Assembly: GCA_965263375.1 (NCBI GenBank)
Contig: OZ253669.1
Coordinates: 992,001 to 1,056,000, forward strand
DNA: 64,000 nt
DNA from: JAJFFW01 sp965263375
Lineage (GTDB): Bacteria > Pseudomonadota > Alphaproteobacteria > Caulobacterales > Parvularculaceae
Reading direction: 5' to 3'
Position numbers and translations under genes: made by a program. Of the stretch, positions 45,454 through 53,776 are shown in pieces. A model generated the notes under the pieces. It had not been told where the DNA came from, ran no database searches, and saw only the letters and a program-made list of their open reading frames with translations. Numbering within the stretch: the first letter of the stretch is position 1; each line of letters begins with the position of its first letter.

Positions 45454-46386
45454 TTAGCCGAGCGCTTCTGTGATTTCGGGCAAGGCTGTGAAAAGGTCAG
45501 CGACAAGTCCATAATCGGCGACTTGGAAGATTGGCGCTTCTTCGTCCTTGTTGATTGCAACAATGATCTTAGAATCCTTCATCCCAGCCAAATGCTGAAT
45601 TGCGCCTGAAATACCAGCCGCAATATAAAGCTCCGGCGCAACGACTTTACCGGTTTGACCGACTTGATAATCATTAGGAACATAACCCGCATCAACCGCA
45701 GCGCGTGAAGCGCCAACGGCCGCACCTAGTTTGTCGGCGAGCGGAAAGATATATTGTTCAAAGTTTTCATAGGAGCCCAACGCGCGACCGCCTGAAACAA
45801 CAATTTTCGCGCCGCCAAGTTCTGGGCGGTCAGATTTAGTTAGTTCCTCACCAACAAAGCTTGAAAGGTCTGATGCAGCGGGACCATCAAATGCTTCAAC
45901 ACTGGCTGAACCACCATTGTCAGCGGCTTTAAAGGAGGTTGCGCGAACGGTGATTACTTTTTTCGCGTCGTTAGATTTTACGGTCTGCATAGCGTTGCCC
46001 GCATAAATGGGGCGTACAAACGTATCTGGCGCTTCAACGCTAACAATCTCAGAGATTTGCATAACGTCTAGCAACGCAGCGACGCGCGGCATAACGTTTT
46101 TGCCAGTGGTTGAGGCTGTCTTTAAGACCGCATCATAGTCTCCAGCGACAGCGACGATCAGATCAGCCAAAGATTCGGCTAGACGGTTTGCATATTGAGC
46201 ACCTTCAGCATGCAACACTTTGCGTACGCCTGTGATTTTCGCCGCCGCAGCAGCAGCATCACCAGCGCCTTCGCCAGCAACAAGAACGTCAACATCACCG
46301 CCGATAGCAAGGGCGGCTGTCACAGTTTTGTTTGTTGTTTCGTCGAGTGAGTTTCCGTGTACGTCTGCAATAACCAGGATCGCCAT
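45454..46386 (-). CDS. etfA: Electron transfer flavoprotein subunit alpha
   Basis: 310 residues. The C-terminal FAD-binding half shows VVSGGRALGSYENFE, GASRAAVDAGYVPNDYQVGQTG, APELYIAAGISGAIQHLAG and VAINKDEEAPIF. Passes electrons from acyl-CoA dehydrogenases to the quinone pool together with EtfB. Separated from etfB by one base, with the terminator downstream. Confidence 0.95.
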   Translation of the reverse strand: MAILVIADVHGNSLDETTNKTVTAALAIGGDVDVLVAGEGAGDAAAAAAKITGVRKVLHAEGAQYANRLAESLADLIVAVAGDYDAVLKTASTTGKNVMPRVAALLDVMQISEIVSVEAPDTFVRPIYAGNAMQTVKSNDAKKVITVRATSFKAADNGGSASVEAFDGPAASDLSSFVGEELTKSDRPELGGAKIVVSGGRALGSYENFEQYIFPLADKLGAAVGASRAAVDAGYVPNDYQVGQTGKVVAPELYIAAGISGAIQHLAGMKDSKIIVAINKDEEAPIFQVADYGLVADLFTALPEITEALG

Positions 46387-46387
46387 C

Positions 46388-47137
46388 TTATAAAACTCCC
46401 GCTTCGTTCTTTAATTTGTCAACAAGTTCTGAGACGCTTTCAACGATTACGCCAGCTTCGCGAGCGGCTGGTTCCGTTACTTTTAGAACCTCTAGGCGTG
46501 GTGCGATGTCGACGCCAAAATCAGCAACTTCTTTGACATCAAGCGGTTTTTTCTTTGCCTTCATGATATTCGGCAATGAGGCGTAACGGGGCTCGTTCAA
46601 GCGAAGGTCCGTTGTAACAATTGCGGGCAGTTTCAACGCAACTGTCTGTAAGCCGCCGTCAATCTCGCGGGTGACATTGAGCGTATCACCCTCTTTTTCG
46701 ACTTTTGAAGCAAAAGTACCTTGCCCCCATCCAAGAAGGGCGGCGAGCATTTGGCCCGTTTGGTTGCTGTCATCATCGATGGCTTGTTTACCTAGAATCG
46801 CTAATTCTGGTTTTTCTTCTTCGATGATAGATTTAAGAATTTTAGCGACACCAAGCGGTTCGACTTCCTGGTCCGTTTTGACAAGAATGCCGCGATCAGC
46901 GCCAACGGCTAAAGCTTGGCGTATTTGGTCTTGCGCTTTTTCAGGGCCGATAGAAACGACGACGATCTCGCTTGCAATGCCAGCTTCCTTAAGGCGAACG
47001 GCTTCTTCAACGGCGATTTCATCAAAAGGGTTCATCGACATTTTGACGTTGGCTAGGTCAACGCCGGTTTCGTCTGCTTTAACGCGTACTTTGACATTGT
47101 AGTCAATTACACGTTTGACAGGGACGAGAACTTTCAT
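46388..47137 (-). CDS. etfB: Electron transfer flavoprotein subunit beta
   Basis: 249 residues. MKVLVPVKRVIDYNVKVRV start, MNPFDEIAVEEAVRLKEAG, AILGKQAIDDDSNQTGQMLAALLGW, and LRLNEPRYASLPNIMKAKKKP (the recognition loop region). First gene of the etfBA operon; GGAG precedes the ATG. Confidence 0.95.
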   Translation of the reverse strand: MKVLVPVKRVIDYNVKVRVKADETGVDLANVKMSMNPFDEIAVEEAVRLKEAGIASEIVVVSIGPEKAQDQIRQALAVGADRGILVKTDQEVEPLGVAKILKSIIEEEKPELAILGKQAIDDDSNQTGQMLAALLGWGQGTFASKVEKEGDTLNVTREIDGGLQTVALKLPAIVTTDLRLNEPRYASLPNIMKAKKKPLDVKEVADFGVDIAPRLEVLKVTEPAAREAGVIVESVSELVDKLKNEAGVL

Positions 47138-47330
47138 AGAGGGGCTCCAGTCGGGTTAAAAGCAATTAAATTGGCGCAGCACGCCAGGGTAGTGGATCGT
47201 CTAAAGAAGACGAAATGGTGAATTTGCTCGGGACCTTACCGGTCCAATTATTCACATTCAACACGCTAAAACAGTGAGTTTGTTTTTGACGCAGAAGAGT
47301 TGATCAAGCAGTAACCTATTATTTAGCCTA

Positions 47331-47534
47331 CTAAGATCCGTTTGTACTTAGCCATAAGAAGAGCATCATAAGTGCGATTGCGATAGCTTGGGCGGAAACA
47401 CGCATGCGCATAAGTTTATTCCCGTTTTCTTTTGCAAACGCACCCCCGCGGGCAAGGGAATAGATGCCAACAAAAAGAATAATCGCCGTTGCAGCCAAGG
47501 CAAATGGGATCAAGAAGAATAAAAAGGCGCTCAT
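47331..47534 (-). CDS. HIG1-domain small membrane protein
   Basis: 67 residues with two membrane spans (residues ~4-28 and ~46-64) around the loop GGAFAKENGNKLMRMRVSAQ, which matches the HIG1 (hypoxia-induced gene 1) signature. In mitochondria such proteins bind cytochrome oxidase; the bacterial forms probably assist terminal oxidases, which is inference here. It has its own ribosome site (GGAGCGTATTATG). Confidence 0.8.
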   Translation of the reverse strand: MSAFLFFLIPFALAATAIILFVGIYSLARGGAFAKENGNKLMRMRVSAQAIAIALMMLFLWLSTNGS

Positions 47535-47606
47535 AATACGCTCCTATGAAAGGTGGAGATGTGCGGTTGTACTTAAACGTTTGTACGAATGCGAGGTTTT
47601 CGCGGA

Positions 47607-49400
47607 TTAAGGGCGAAAAGCCGCATCTTGATGCAAGGTATCCGCATCCGCCCTTCCAAGGCCATTGATACCGGCTAAAAACGCGCGAATATCAGCATCT
47701 GCCGGTCTTTCAACACCAAGCCCGCCATGCTCAGGTTTTGCGGCCATGGGCGCTTTTAATTCATCCGCGGTGAAGTCCATGCGGATATCATAAGTGCGCT
47801 CAGCTTGGTTACGAAGATAACGTTGCGCAGCGTACCATTTATCTTTGTCGAGGTCATCGGTGCAGCTAGCAAGCTCTGCCCCCTTGGCGCCCCAACGCCG
47901 TTCTGGACAATGGAATGGATCAAAGGACAGATCAAAAAGGCGGTCCATAACATGACCCAGGTTTAGCTTTACACGAACCCCATCCGATTTTTTGTATTTG
48001 ATCTGACAGGCGTCTTTTTCTTCGTTAAAGGCCTTCCAAAGATCTCCCGAGAGATCATTCCCACCATATGTGAAGGCCGGGTCGCCAGCCAGAGCACGGC
48101 GATAATTGTCCTCGACCGTGCGGCGCAGCTCAATAAAGCTGACTTTCAATCGGGCATCGCGGGAAGGCGTGGAATAAGCCTCCCAACTGCCATAAGCGCC
48201 GTAAATATTTTGCGGCAGGCGCGTTGGATGGGGTTTTAGCGGCATTTTTGCGGCGACAGCGCGGTCAACCGCTACTTTGCGCGCTTTAATATCGGTGCAA
48301 ATCGCGCGAAGGCCGTGGCGCAACTCGTCAACCGGGTTATAGGCGAAATCCGGCGCGGCGAGCTTGCGGCGAACGTAATCGTAGTAAGTGAGCATGCGCC
48401 CAGCGAAGCGGAATTCCCCAAACCGCCAGTCCCCGCTGGGGTGTGGAGTGTTGCCGATATATTGCTCAACAGAAAAGTCAGCGATGTCTTTATTGGCCGC
48501 CGCCCGGATGACGCCGCCTTTGTACGACCCGTCATCCGCCTTTGTTGCGCCATGGAGATGAATAGGCCGCCACGCTTTTAATCCAGCGCCAAGCGATGGC
48601 TTTGAACGCATAAAGTTTGGGCCATAGACGGTGCGTGTGACTGAGTTATCCGGGTGTGATGCGACAATCATCACCCGCCCATCGCGCTTCACGTCATAGA
48701 CGATGCCAACATGGCCAAAGATGTCATAAGCGATGACGCCTGGGCGTATGGCGTCACGGTTGATCGCAACGGGATAAAAATCATCGAATAATTTTCGGTC
48801 GCCAAGGTCTGGGTGCGTGCGGAACATGGCGGTTGAAACCTCGCCCCCTATACGCCCAATAAAAGAGGGCGCAGATATAGGCGTCGATCCGACGGCGTTT
48901 CGTCGGGCGTAAACTTTATTGCCATTAGTAGAATAGCGCAGGTCTTCTAATGCGCCGTCGGCGGTGCGCATCTCGCTTTGGTATGAGAAGACTAAACCGT
49001 TTTTCCACGCGTAATATGCGCGTAAGATATAGGCCATATCAGCGCAATCGCCCGAAAAGCTGCGCTTGTCTGATTCGCGGTAAGGGTTCGCCGGATCGCG
49101 CAAACATTCCCAAAGGGTTTTACACTTAGAATTACCGATGGCGGCGACAAAGGCCGAATAGCCAGCTTCGTCTTCTTTATCCCAGTCTGGTTTATAGATC
49201 TTCCACTGGGCGCCATTATTGACGATTTCTGGAATTTTGAGTGTTTGTTCTGCGTGGCTTGCGGAAACATTCGCCAAGTTCGCGCTTGCGCCAAAGATGG
49301 CTGCGCCGCCAAGCATTAAAGCCCGGGCGGCTATAGCGGACTTGCGCCCTCGATGGGCGAGTCTCCCCGCAAAATTGGATACCAACTCAAACGCTCGCAT
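47607..49400 (-). CDS. Exported protein with a papain-like Cys/His active-site pattern
   Basis: 597 residues from the ATG at 49400. N-terminal stretch AARALMLGGAAIFGASANLANVSASHA looks like a signal peptide after a basic region. A Cys in FSGDCADMAYILRAYYAW (~116) followed by GHVGIVYD (~235) and IVASHPDN matches the CysxxD..His order of NlpC/P60 or CHAP-like enzymes. The remaining ~350 residues are unrecognised, with several paired Cys. It is probably a periplasmic cell-wall or protein hydrolase; no substrate can be given. Confidence 0.6.
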   Translation of the reverse strand: MRAFELVSNFAGRLAHRGRKSAIAARALMLGGAAIFGASANLANVSASHAEQTLKIPEIVNNGAQWKIYKPDWDKEDEAGYSAFVAAIGNSKCKTLWECLRDPANPYRESDKRSFSGDCADMAYILRAYYAWKNGLVFSYQSEMRTADGALEDLRYSTNGNKVYARRNAVGSTPISAPSFIGRIGGEVSTAMFRTHPDLGDRKLFDDFYPVAINRDAIRPGVIAYDIFGHVGIVYDVKRDGRVMIVASHPDNSVTRTVYGPNFMRSKPSLGAGLKAWRPIHLHGATKADDGSYKGGVIRAAANKDIADFSVEQYIGNTPHPSGDWRFGEFRFAGRMLTYYDYVRRKLAAPDFAYNPVDELRHGLRAICTDIKARKVAVDRAVAAKMPLKPHPTRLPQNIYGAYGSWEAYSTPSRDARLKVSFIELRRTVEDNYRRALAGDPAFTYGGNDLSGDLWKAFNEEKDACQIKYKKSDGVRVKLNLGHVMDRLFDLSFDPFHCPERRWGAKGAELASCTDDLDKDKWYAAQRYLRNQAERTYDIRMDFTADELKAPMAAKPEHGGLGVERPADADIRAFLAGINGLGRADADTLHQDAAFRP

Positions 49401-49587
49401 ATGCAATATATTAACAAGCTCTTAACGCAAAATGTAGGCTTGTCTCGCAAAATGACGAATTTTTGAGGAGGAAGCGTTGCCGGAAGGCCGCGCTTATAGG
49501 CTTCTGGCTCACTTGACCGCAAGGCGGACCGCGCTTAGAGCCATGCGAGAACTAAAAACGCCTGTAAAGACAAGTCTGTGACACGCT

Positions 49588-50523
49588 ATGGATGAAAAGA
49601 AGAAAACCTCCTTTCAAGGGCTGATTCTAACCTTGCAAAACTATTGGGCTGAACGGGGCTGCGTGCTTCTGCAACCCTATGACATGGAAATGGGGGCGGG
49701 CACTTTTCACCCGGCGACGACCCTGCGTGCGCTTGGGCCAAAACCGTGGAAGGCGGCTTATGTTCAACCTTGCCGTCGCCCGACCGATGGGCGCTATGGC
49801 GCGAACCCGAACCGTTTCCAACACTATTACCAGTTCCAAGTGGTCTTGAAGCCAAGTCCGGACAATATTCAAGAGCTATATCTCGGCTCCCTTGACGCCA
49901 TAGGCGTTGATCGGTCTATCCATGACATTCGGTTTGTGGAGGATGATTGGGAAAGCCCGACGCTTGGCGCCTGGGGCCTTGGCTGGGAGGTTTGGTGCGA
50001 CGGCATGGAAGTCACCCAGTTTACATATTTTCAACAAGTTGGCGGTTTTGAGTGCAAACCTGTAACGGGCGAGATTACATACGGTCTTGAGCGACTCGCC
50101 ATGTATGTCCAAGGGGTCGATAATGGCTATGATCTAGACTTTAATGGCGCCGAAGGCGAAGACGCGATGACTTATGGCGATGTGTTCCACCAACAGGAAG
50201 TTGAGTTTTCCGCCTATAATTTTGAAATAGCGAACACGGATGACTTGTTTGATCAATTTAAAGAGGCCGAGGCTGCGTGCCTGGCGATTTTAAAAACAGG
50301 TGAAGAAAAAGGCCGCCCCGTGCCGCTGCCTGCTTATGATCAGTGCATAAAAGCCAGCCATCTGTTCAATTTGCTTGATGCGCGCGGTGTGATCTCTGTT
50401 GCTGAACGCCAATCCTATATTTTGCGTGTGCGGACATTGGCCAAAGCCTGCTGCGCCGAATGGCTTGACAGCCCCCAAGGGCGCACCGAAGGTGCCGGCG
50501 TTGTCGATTATGAGGCGGTTTAG
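49588..50523 (+). CDS. glyQ: Glycine--tRNA ligase subunit alpha
   Basis: 311 residues. SFQGLILTLQNYWAERGC, LLQPYDMEMGAGTFHPATTL, PCRRPTDGRYG, NPNRFQHYYQFQV and TYFQQVGG with YGLERLAMY are all in the expected places. Normally glyS follows directly; here three small membrane/unknown genes follow, so glyS must be elsewhere. Confidence 0.95.
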   Translation: MDEKKKTSFQGLILTLQNYWAERGCVLLQPYDMEMGAGTFHPATTLRALGPKPWKAAYVQPCRRPTDGRYGANPNRFQHYYQFQVVLKPSPDNIQELYLGSLDAIGVDRSIHDIRFVEDDWESPTLGAWGLGWEVWCDGMEVTQFTYFQQVGGFECKPVTGEITYGLERLAMYVQGVDNGYDLDFNGAEGEDAMTYGDVFHQQEVEFSAYNFEIANTDDLFDQFKEAEAACLAILKTGEEKGRPVPLPAYDQCIKASHLFNLLDARGVISVAERQSYILRVRTLAKACCAEWLDSPQGRTEGAGVVDYEAV

Positions 50524-50632
50524 TCAGGCTTGGAAGGTGAGTTAAGGGAGCGGCTCATCCAAAAAAGGGATAATTTCGGCAAGTAGAAATTATGAAACCC
50601 CAGGTTTTTGCAAGCCCCCCTAAGGAATTATT

Positions 50633-51007
50633 ATGGAACATATTTTGCTCGCTGCGGCTTCTTTATTGTGCGTTATTTCTGCGTTCATTCATTCATATGT
50701 GGGTGAAAAGAAGTTAATTGCGCCCGTCATCAGCTCTAAGCATGGCGTATTGACGGATCCGTTGGCCAGGCAGGTGATGCGTTTTGCCTGGCATTGGACA
50801 AGTCTGTTATGGGTGTCGGTCGCAGCCTATCTGGCATTTGCCGCACAAGGACAGATTGTTCATCGCCCCCTTTTGTTGGGCATCGGATTTATCCATTTGA
50901 TCACAGGGCTCGTTGACGGTGTATTCACCCGCGGCAAACACATAGGCTGGCCCCCGATAACATTGATCGGCGTATTGGTGTTGGCGGCGTGTTTAGCCAT
51001 TGATTAA
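50633..51007 (+). CDS. Small membrane protein of unknown function
   Basis: 124 residues, behind AAGGAATTATT. Four hydrophobic segments: ~5-22 (LLAAASLLCVISAFIHSY), ~55-70 (WHWTSLLWVSVAAYLAF), ~80-95 (PLLLGIGFIHLITGLVDG) and ~105-122. His and Trp residues lie in the first and second spans (IHSYVGEKKL, FAWHWTSLLW). No family is recognised. Confidence 0.75.
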   Translation: MEHILLAAASLLCVISAFIHSYVGEKKLIAPVISSKHGVLTDPLARQVMRFAWHWTSLLWVSVAAYLAFAAQGQIVHRPLLLGIGFIHLITGLVDGVFTRGKHIGWPPITLIGVLVLAACLAID

Positions 51008-51126
51008 GTCTTGTATTGCGGCGGTCTGACCGCTCAGAACGGTGCGCTGACCACATATTCTTGCTGTGGGCTTTAAAGCGGCTTATCACTTTGGTGAAGT
51101 CAATTTTGAGGGGTAACCTTGGCCGC

Positions 51127-51564
51127 ATGATGAATGCGCTTCAGCTCCTGATGCCAGTTTTATTTCCATCCTGGCGGTTCTTTCCTGAGGTCGGGCCTTC
51201 ACCGCGCATTGAGTATATGCTTTTAAGTCGAGCTGATGACAAACAATCAGCATGGGCGCAATTTTGTCCCCACCCTGAAAGCCTCTCGTTTTTCCAATCC
51301 GCTAAAGGTCTTTTGTGGAACCCTGAGCGTAATAGGGCTTTGTTCCTAGTCACTTGCTCTGAACAGTTTTTAGCGAATGACTCAAAGCCTGCTCTGGAGC
51401 ACCTTGTTGCGCTGGTGCGGGCAGGGTTGATGAATGAGAATGCGGTTGAGCATGATTATTTTCAATTCCGCTTGATGGTTATCTTCCGCGAAGGGGACGA
51501 ACTTGAACGCGAGGAAGTCTATCGCTCCTCCGTGATGCCCTTAAAAGAAGGCGCGATCACGTGA
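51127..51564 (+). CDS. Hypothetical protein coupled to the HTTM-type gene
   Basis: About 145 residues from the ATG at 51127 (MMNALQLLMPVLFPSWRFFP); a longer reading from 51016 adds a charged stretch that is not protein-like. FFPEVGPSPRIEY, SFFQSAKGLLWNPERN and YFQFRLMVIF are conserved-looking. Its stop overlaps the next start (GTGA at 51561), so the two products probably work together. No family is recognised. Confidence 0.65.
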   Translation: MMNALQLLMPVLFPSWRFFPEVGPSPRIEYMLLSRADDKQSAWAQFCPHPESLSFFQSAKGLLWNPERNRALFLVTCSEQFLANDSKPALEHLVALVRAGLMNENAVEHDYFQFRLMVIFREGDELEREEVYRSSVMPLKEGAIT

Positions 51565-52247
51565 CTGTTGATTTCGCCGTTCGGCTTACCGAAATTTTGC
51601 TGGGTATTGCTCTTGTTCAGCAATGTGCTGAATATTCCGTATTATTACCCCGGCACCGTTTGGTTGTTGCTGTGCGACTGCTTTTCAGCGGGCTTCTTAT
51701 TGTCGGCGTTGCCCCAGTGGCCGCGACCTCAGCCTTGATTATAATTGGCCTTTGGCTGCTCATAAAATTTAACGGGCCATATAACGGTGGCAGTGATCGT
51801 ATGAGCCTGCTTGTCTTGATATGCTTGTGGGGTGCGCATTTAGCGCCGAACCAATATTGGCGAGAGATCGCGTTTGCATATCTGGCCTTGCAGCTTGTTC
51901 TTTCCTATTTTCTATCGGGGGCGGTAAAAATTGTGAAAGCTGACTGGCGAAATGGCAGGGCCTTGCGCGATGTGTTTTTGTTTTCAGCCTATCCAGTGGC
52001 GGAAGCAACGCGCAAATGGGCTGACAGTCCGCGGCTTTTATTTGTGATGTCTTGGGCCGTCATGCTTTTTGAGCTTATTTTTCCGGTCGTGATTGTGTCT
52101 CAGGCTGCATTACTCATTGCACTGTTCTTTGCATTCGTCTTCCACTTATCCAATGCGTATTTTTTCGGATTGAACCGGTTCGTTTGGGCCTGGGGTGCGG
52201 CGTATCCCTCATTGCTCTGGTTTCAGGGAAAGATGTTCCCCGGTTAG
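51561..52247 (+). CDS. HTTM-domain-like integral membrane protein
   Basis: 228 residues. Six or so hydrophobic segments. FNGPYNGGSDRMSLLVLICLW and the arrangement of spans around it resemble the HTTM (horizontally transferred transmembrane, vitamin-K-dependent carboxylase-like) domain. GTG start inside the previous stop codon. Function in bacteria unknown. Confidence 0.6.
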   Translation: MTVDFAVRLTEILLGIALVQQCAEYSVLLPRHRLVVAVRLLFSGLLIVGVAPVAATSALIIIGLWLLIKFNGPYNGGSDRMSLLVLICLWGAHLAPNQYWREIAFAYLALQLVLSYFLSGAVKIVKADWRNGRALRDVFLFSAYPVAEATRKWADSPRLLFVMSWAVMLFELIFPVVIVSQAALLIALFFAFVFHLSNAYFFGLNRFVWAWGAAYPSLLWFQGKMFPG

Positions 52248-52260
52248 TCGTTGTTCTCCC

Positions 52261-52704
52261 TTATGTTTTCTTAGGAATGCCGGGAAGGCCAAAAATAGCG
52301 AGTTGTAGGCTTTGTGCGATACGCTCTGCACGCTCCATAAAGTAATTTACAACGGCGGGGGAAGGAGCGGTGTCCTCAAGGGTCTGGCGGAATAGCGCAA
52401 GCCAAATAGAAAAATGCCAGTCTTTTACTCCGTCTAACTGTTGATGTTTGGGGACAGGTTTGCCGGAATAACGCCCCGCGTTTAATGCGACTGAGGCCCA
52501 AAAATCCTTCATTCGCGCCAAATGCGGATCCCATTCGTCGCCAATCGCTTTTTCAAAGATTGGACCGATCAGCGTGTTTTCGCGTATCCGCTCATAAAAA
52601 GTATCGACCAATAGGGAAATATATTCATCATCAATCCCCATCTTGGAAGCGTTTAATTGAACTTGCTGTCTTCGTTCATCAGCTAATTGGATAGGGCCGC
52701 CCAT
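52261..52704 (-). CDS. Group III truncated haemoglobin
   Basis: 147 residues. FYERIRENTLIGPIFEKA, HLARMKDFWASVALNAGRYSGKPVPKH and DWHFSIWLALFRQTL (proximal His in HFSIWL) fit group III truncated globins. Starts on the stop codon of the NsrR-type gene (TAATG). Group III globins handle nitric oxide or oxygen under stress; that and the regulator suggest a nitric oxide response. Confidence 0.9.
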   Translation of the reverse strand: MGGPIQLADERRQQVQLNASKMGIDDEYISLLVDTFYERIRENTLIGPIFEKAIGDEWDPHLARMKDFWASVALNAGRYSGKPVPKHQQLDGVKDWHFSIWLALFRQTLEDTAPSPAVVNYFMERAERIAQSLQLAIFGLPGIPKKT

Positions 52705-53144
52705 TATGCAACTTCCTCAAACAATAGTTTGTGCAGTTTTGTGTTTCGCTGGGTGAGTTGTTGAATGGTGTACTGATCTAAGACAAATAGAAATGCTTCT
52801 AGTGCTTCTGCTAGCACATTTTTTAACGCACAAGCTGGGGTAATAAGACACCCACCATCCCCGCCTTGAAAGCACTCTACGATCGCAAGATCCGCCTCAG
52901 TCGCACGGACGATTTCTCCAACAACTAATTGTGACGCTGGTTTGGCAAGGCGCATGCCGCCTGTCCGCCCACGCACTGTTTCTATTACCCCTTCCTTACC
53001 GAGCAGGTGAGCAACTTTCATTAAGTGGTTTTTCGAAATCTGATATCGCTCCGCAACATCAGCGATCGTCACCAATTTATCGTCGTTTACCGCCAAATGC
53101 ATAAGTAGGCGTAGGGCATAGTCTGATTGTACATTCAGCCGCAT
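52704..53144 (-). CDS. nsrR: Rrf2-family regulator, NsrR-like (nitric oxide sensing)
   Basis: 146 residues. Winged-helix start MRLNVQSDYALRLLMHLAV, recognition helix region QISKNHLMKVAHLLGKEGV, RGRTGGMRLAKPAS wing, and the Cys triad in VECFQGGDGGCLITPACALK, spaced as in the [Fe-S] cluster of NsrR. First gene of the pair with the truncated haemoglobin. Site-like sequences in front of it (see 53202) suggest autoregulation. Confidence 0.88.
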   Translation of the reverse strand: MRLNVQSDYALRLLMHLAVNDDKLVTIADVAERYQISKNHLMKVAHLLGKEGVIETVRGRTGGMRLAKPASQLVVGEIVRATEADLAIVECFQGGDGGCLITPACALKNVLAEALEAFLFVLDQYTIQQLTQRNTKLHKLLFEEVA

Positions 53145-53156
53145 GGGGCCTCCTAA

Positions 53157-53167
53157 AAGATGTATTT
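53157..53167 (+). promoter_or_regulatory. NsrR half-site in front of nsrR
   Basis: AAGATGTATTT matches the NsrR half-site AAGATGCATTT with a single T for C. It lies just upstream of the nsrR start, where repression of nsrR would be expected. Confidence 0.45.
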
Positions 53168-53201
53168 TATATATTGATTTATGGCCGATGCTGCAATATA
53201 T

Positions 53202-53224
53202 AAGGTGTATATAAAATGCATATT
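53202..53224. promoter_or_regulatory. Near-complete NsrR operator between nsrR and the divergent membrane gene
   Basis: AAGGTGTATAT-A-AAATGCATATT is an 11-1-11 arrangement with 9/11 and 10/11 matches to the NsrR consensus halves (AAGATGCATTT / AAATGCATCTT). It overlaps an apparent ATG at 53216, which is why I start the gene at 53237. A repressor bound here would block the divergent membrane gene. Confidence 0.6.
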
Positions 53225-53236
53225 AAAGGATTGGCC

Positions 53237-53698
53237 ATGTACGCGCAACAGTTAAATCCGATTGAACCTGCTGTTTTTCAAGCTGAATTAGATAGCCTCC
53301 GCGAGGAAAACACACGACCAAAGCTGACAGTCGTTGAGAATGTCTCAATAAATAATACCAGCTTGCCGGGCTCGCTGTTTAAACTTTTTGCGGCGGTCAA
53401 TGCCGCAATATTAGGGGTTTTCTGGATGATATTCTCAGGGGACAAGGGCGCACTGTTTATGGTCACGATTAGCGGCGTTTACTTGGCCGCCTATTTGGGA
53501 ACACCCTATGTAATGACCCGGATTGGTCATATCGATGCGCCAAATAACTCTTCTTTTACTTCCTTTCTGAATGAGCCGTTTGAAACATGGACAGGCCTGA
53601 TCAGCGGGCGCGATGCGGCCTTGCAAGTTCTCTTAATCCCAACCGCTATCTTAATAACAGTTACTGGCATTGCCCTTATTATTGCGAGGGTTCAGTAA
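53237..53698 (+). CDS. NsrR-site-controlled membrane protein of unknown function
   Basis: 153 residues from ATG 53237, which has AAAGGA six bases before it; an ATG at 53216 lies inside the operator. The first ~50 residues are cytosolic; then spans at ~50-75 (FKLFAAVNAAILGVFWMIF), ~78-95 and ~130-150 (LQVLLIPTAILITVTGIALII). It is placed divergently to nsrR and behind the operator, so it is likely induced by nitric oxide. No family is recognised. Confidence 0.7.
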   Translation: MYAQQLNPIEPAVFQAELDSLREENTRPKLTVVENVSINNTSLPGSLFKLFAAVNAAILGVFWMIFSGDKGALFMVTISGVYLAAYLGTPYVMTRIGHIDAPNNSSFTSFLNEPFETWTGLISGRDAALQVLLIPTAILITVTGIALIIARVQ

Positions 53699-53723
53699 TC
53701 TTACGGTCTTAGCGATTAGCAAT

Positions 53724-53752
53724 AAAAAGCCCCGCGAGTGGCGGGGCTTTTT
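53724..53752. terminator. Bidirectional terminator between the membrane gene and sdhA
   Basis: AAAAAGCCCCGC/GCGGGGCTTTTT forms a perfect stem with a 5-base loop, with A- and T-runs on both sides. It serves the convergent genes on each side. Confidence 0.93.
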
Positions 53753-53776
53753 AATTTGTTGCTCGTGTTGAAAGGT

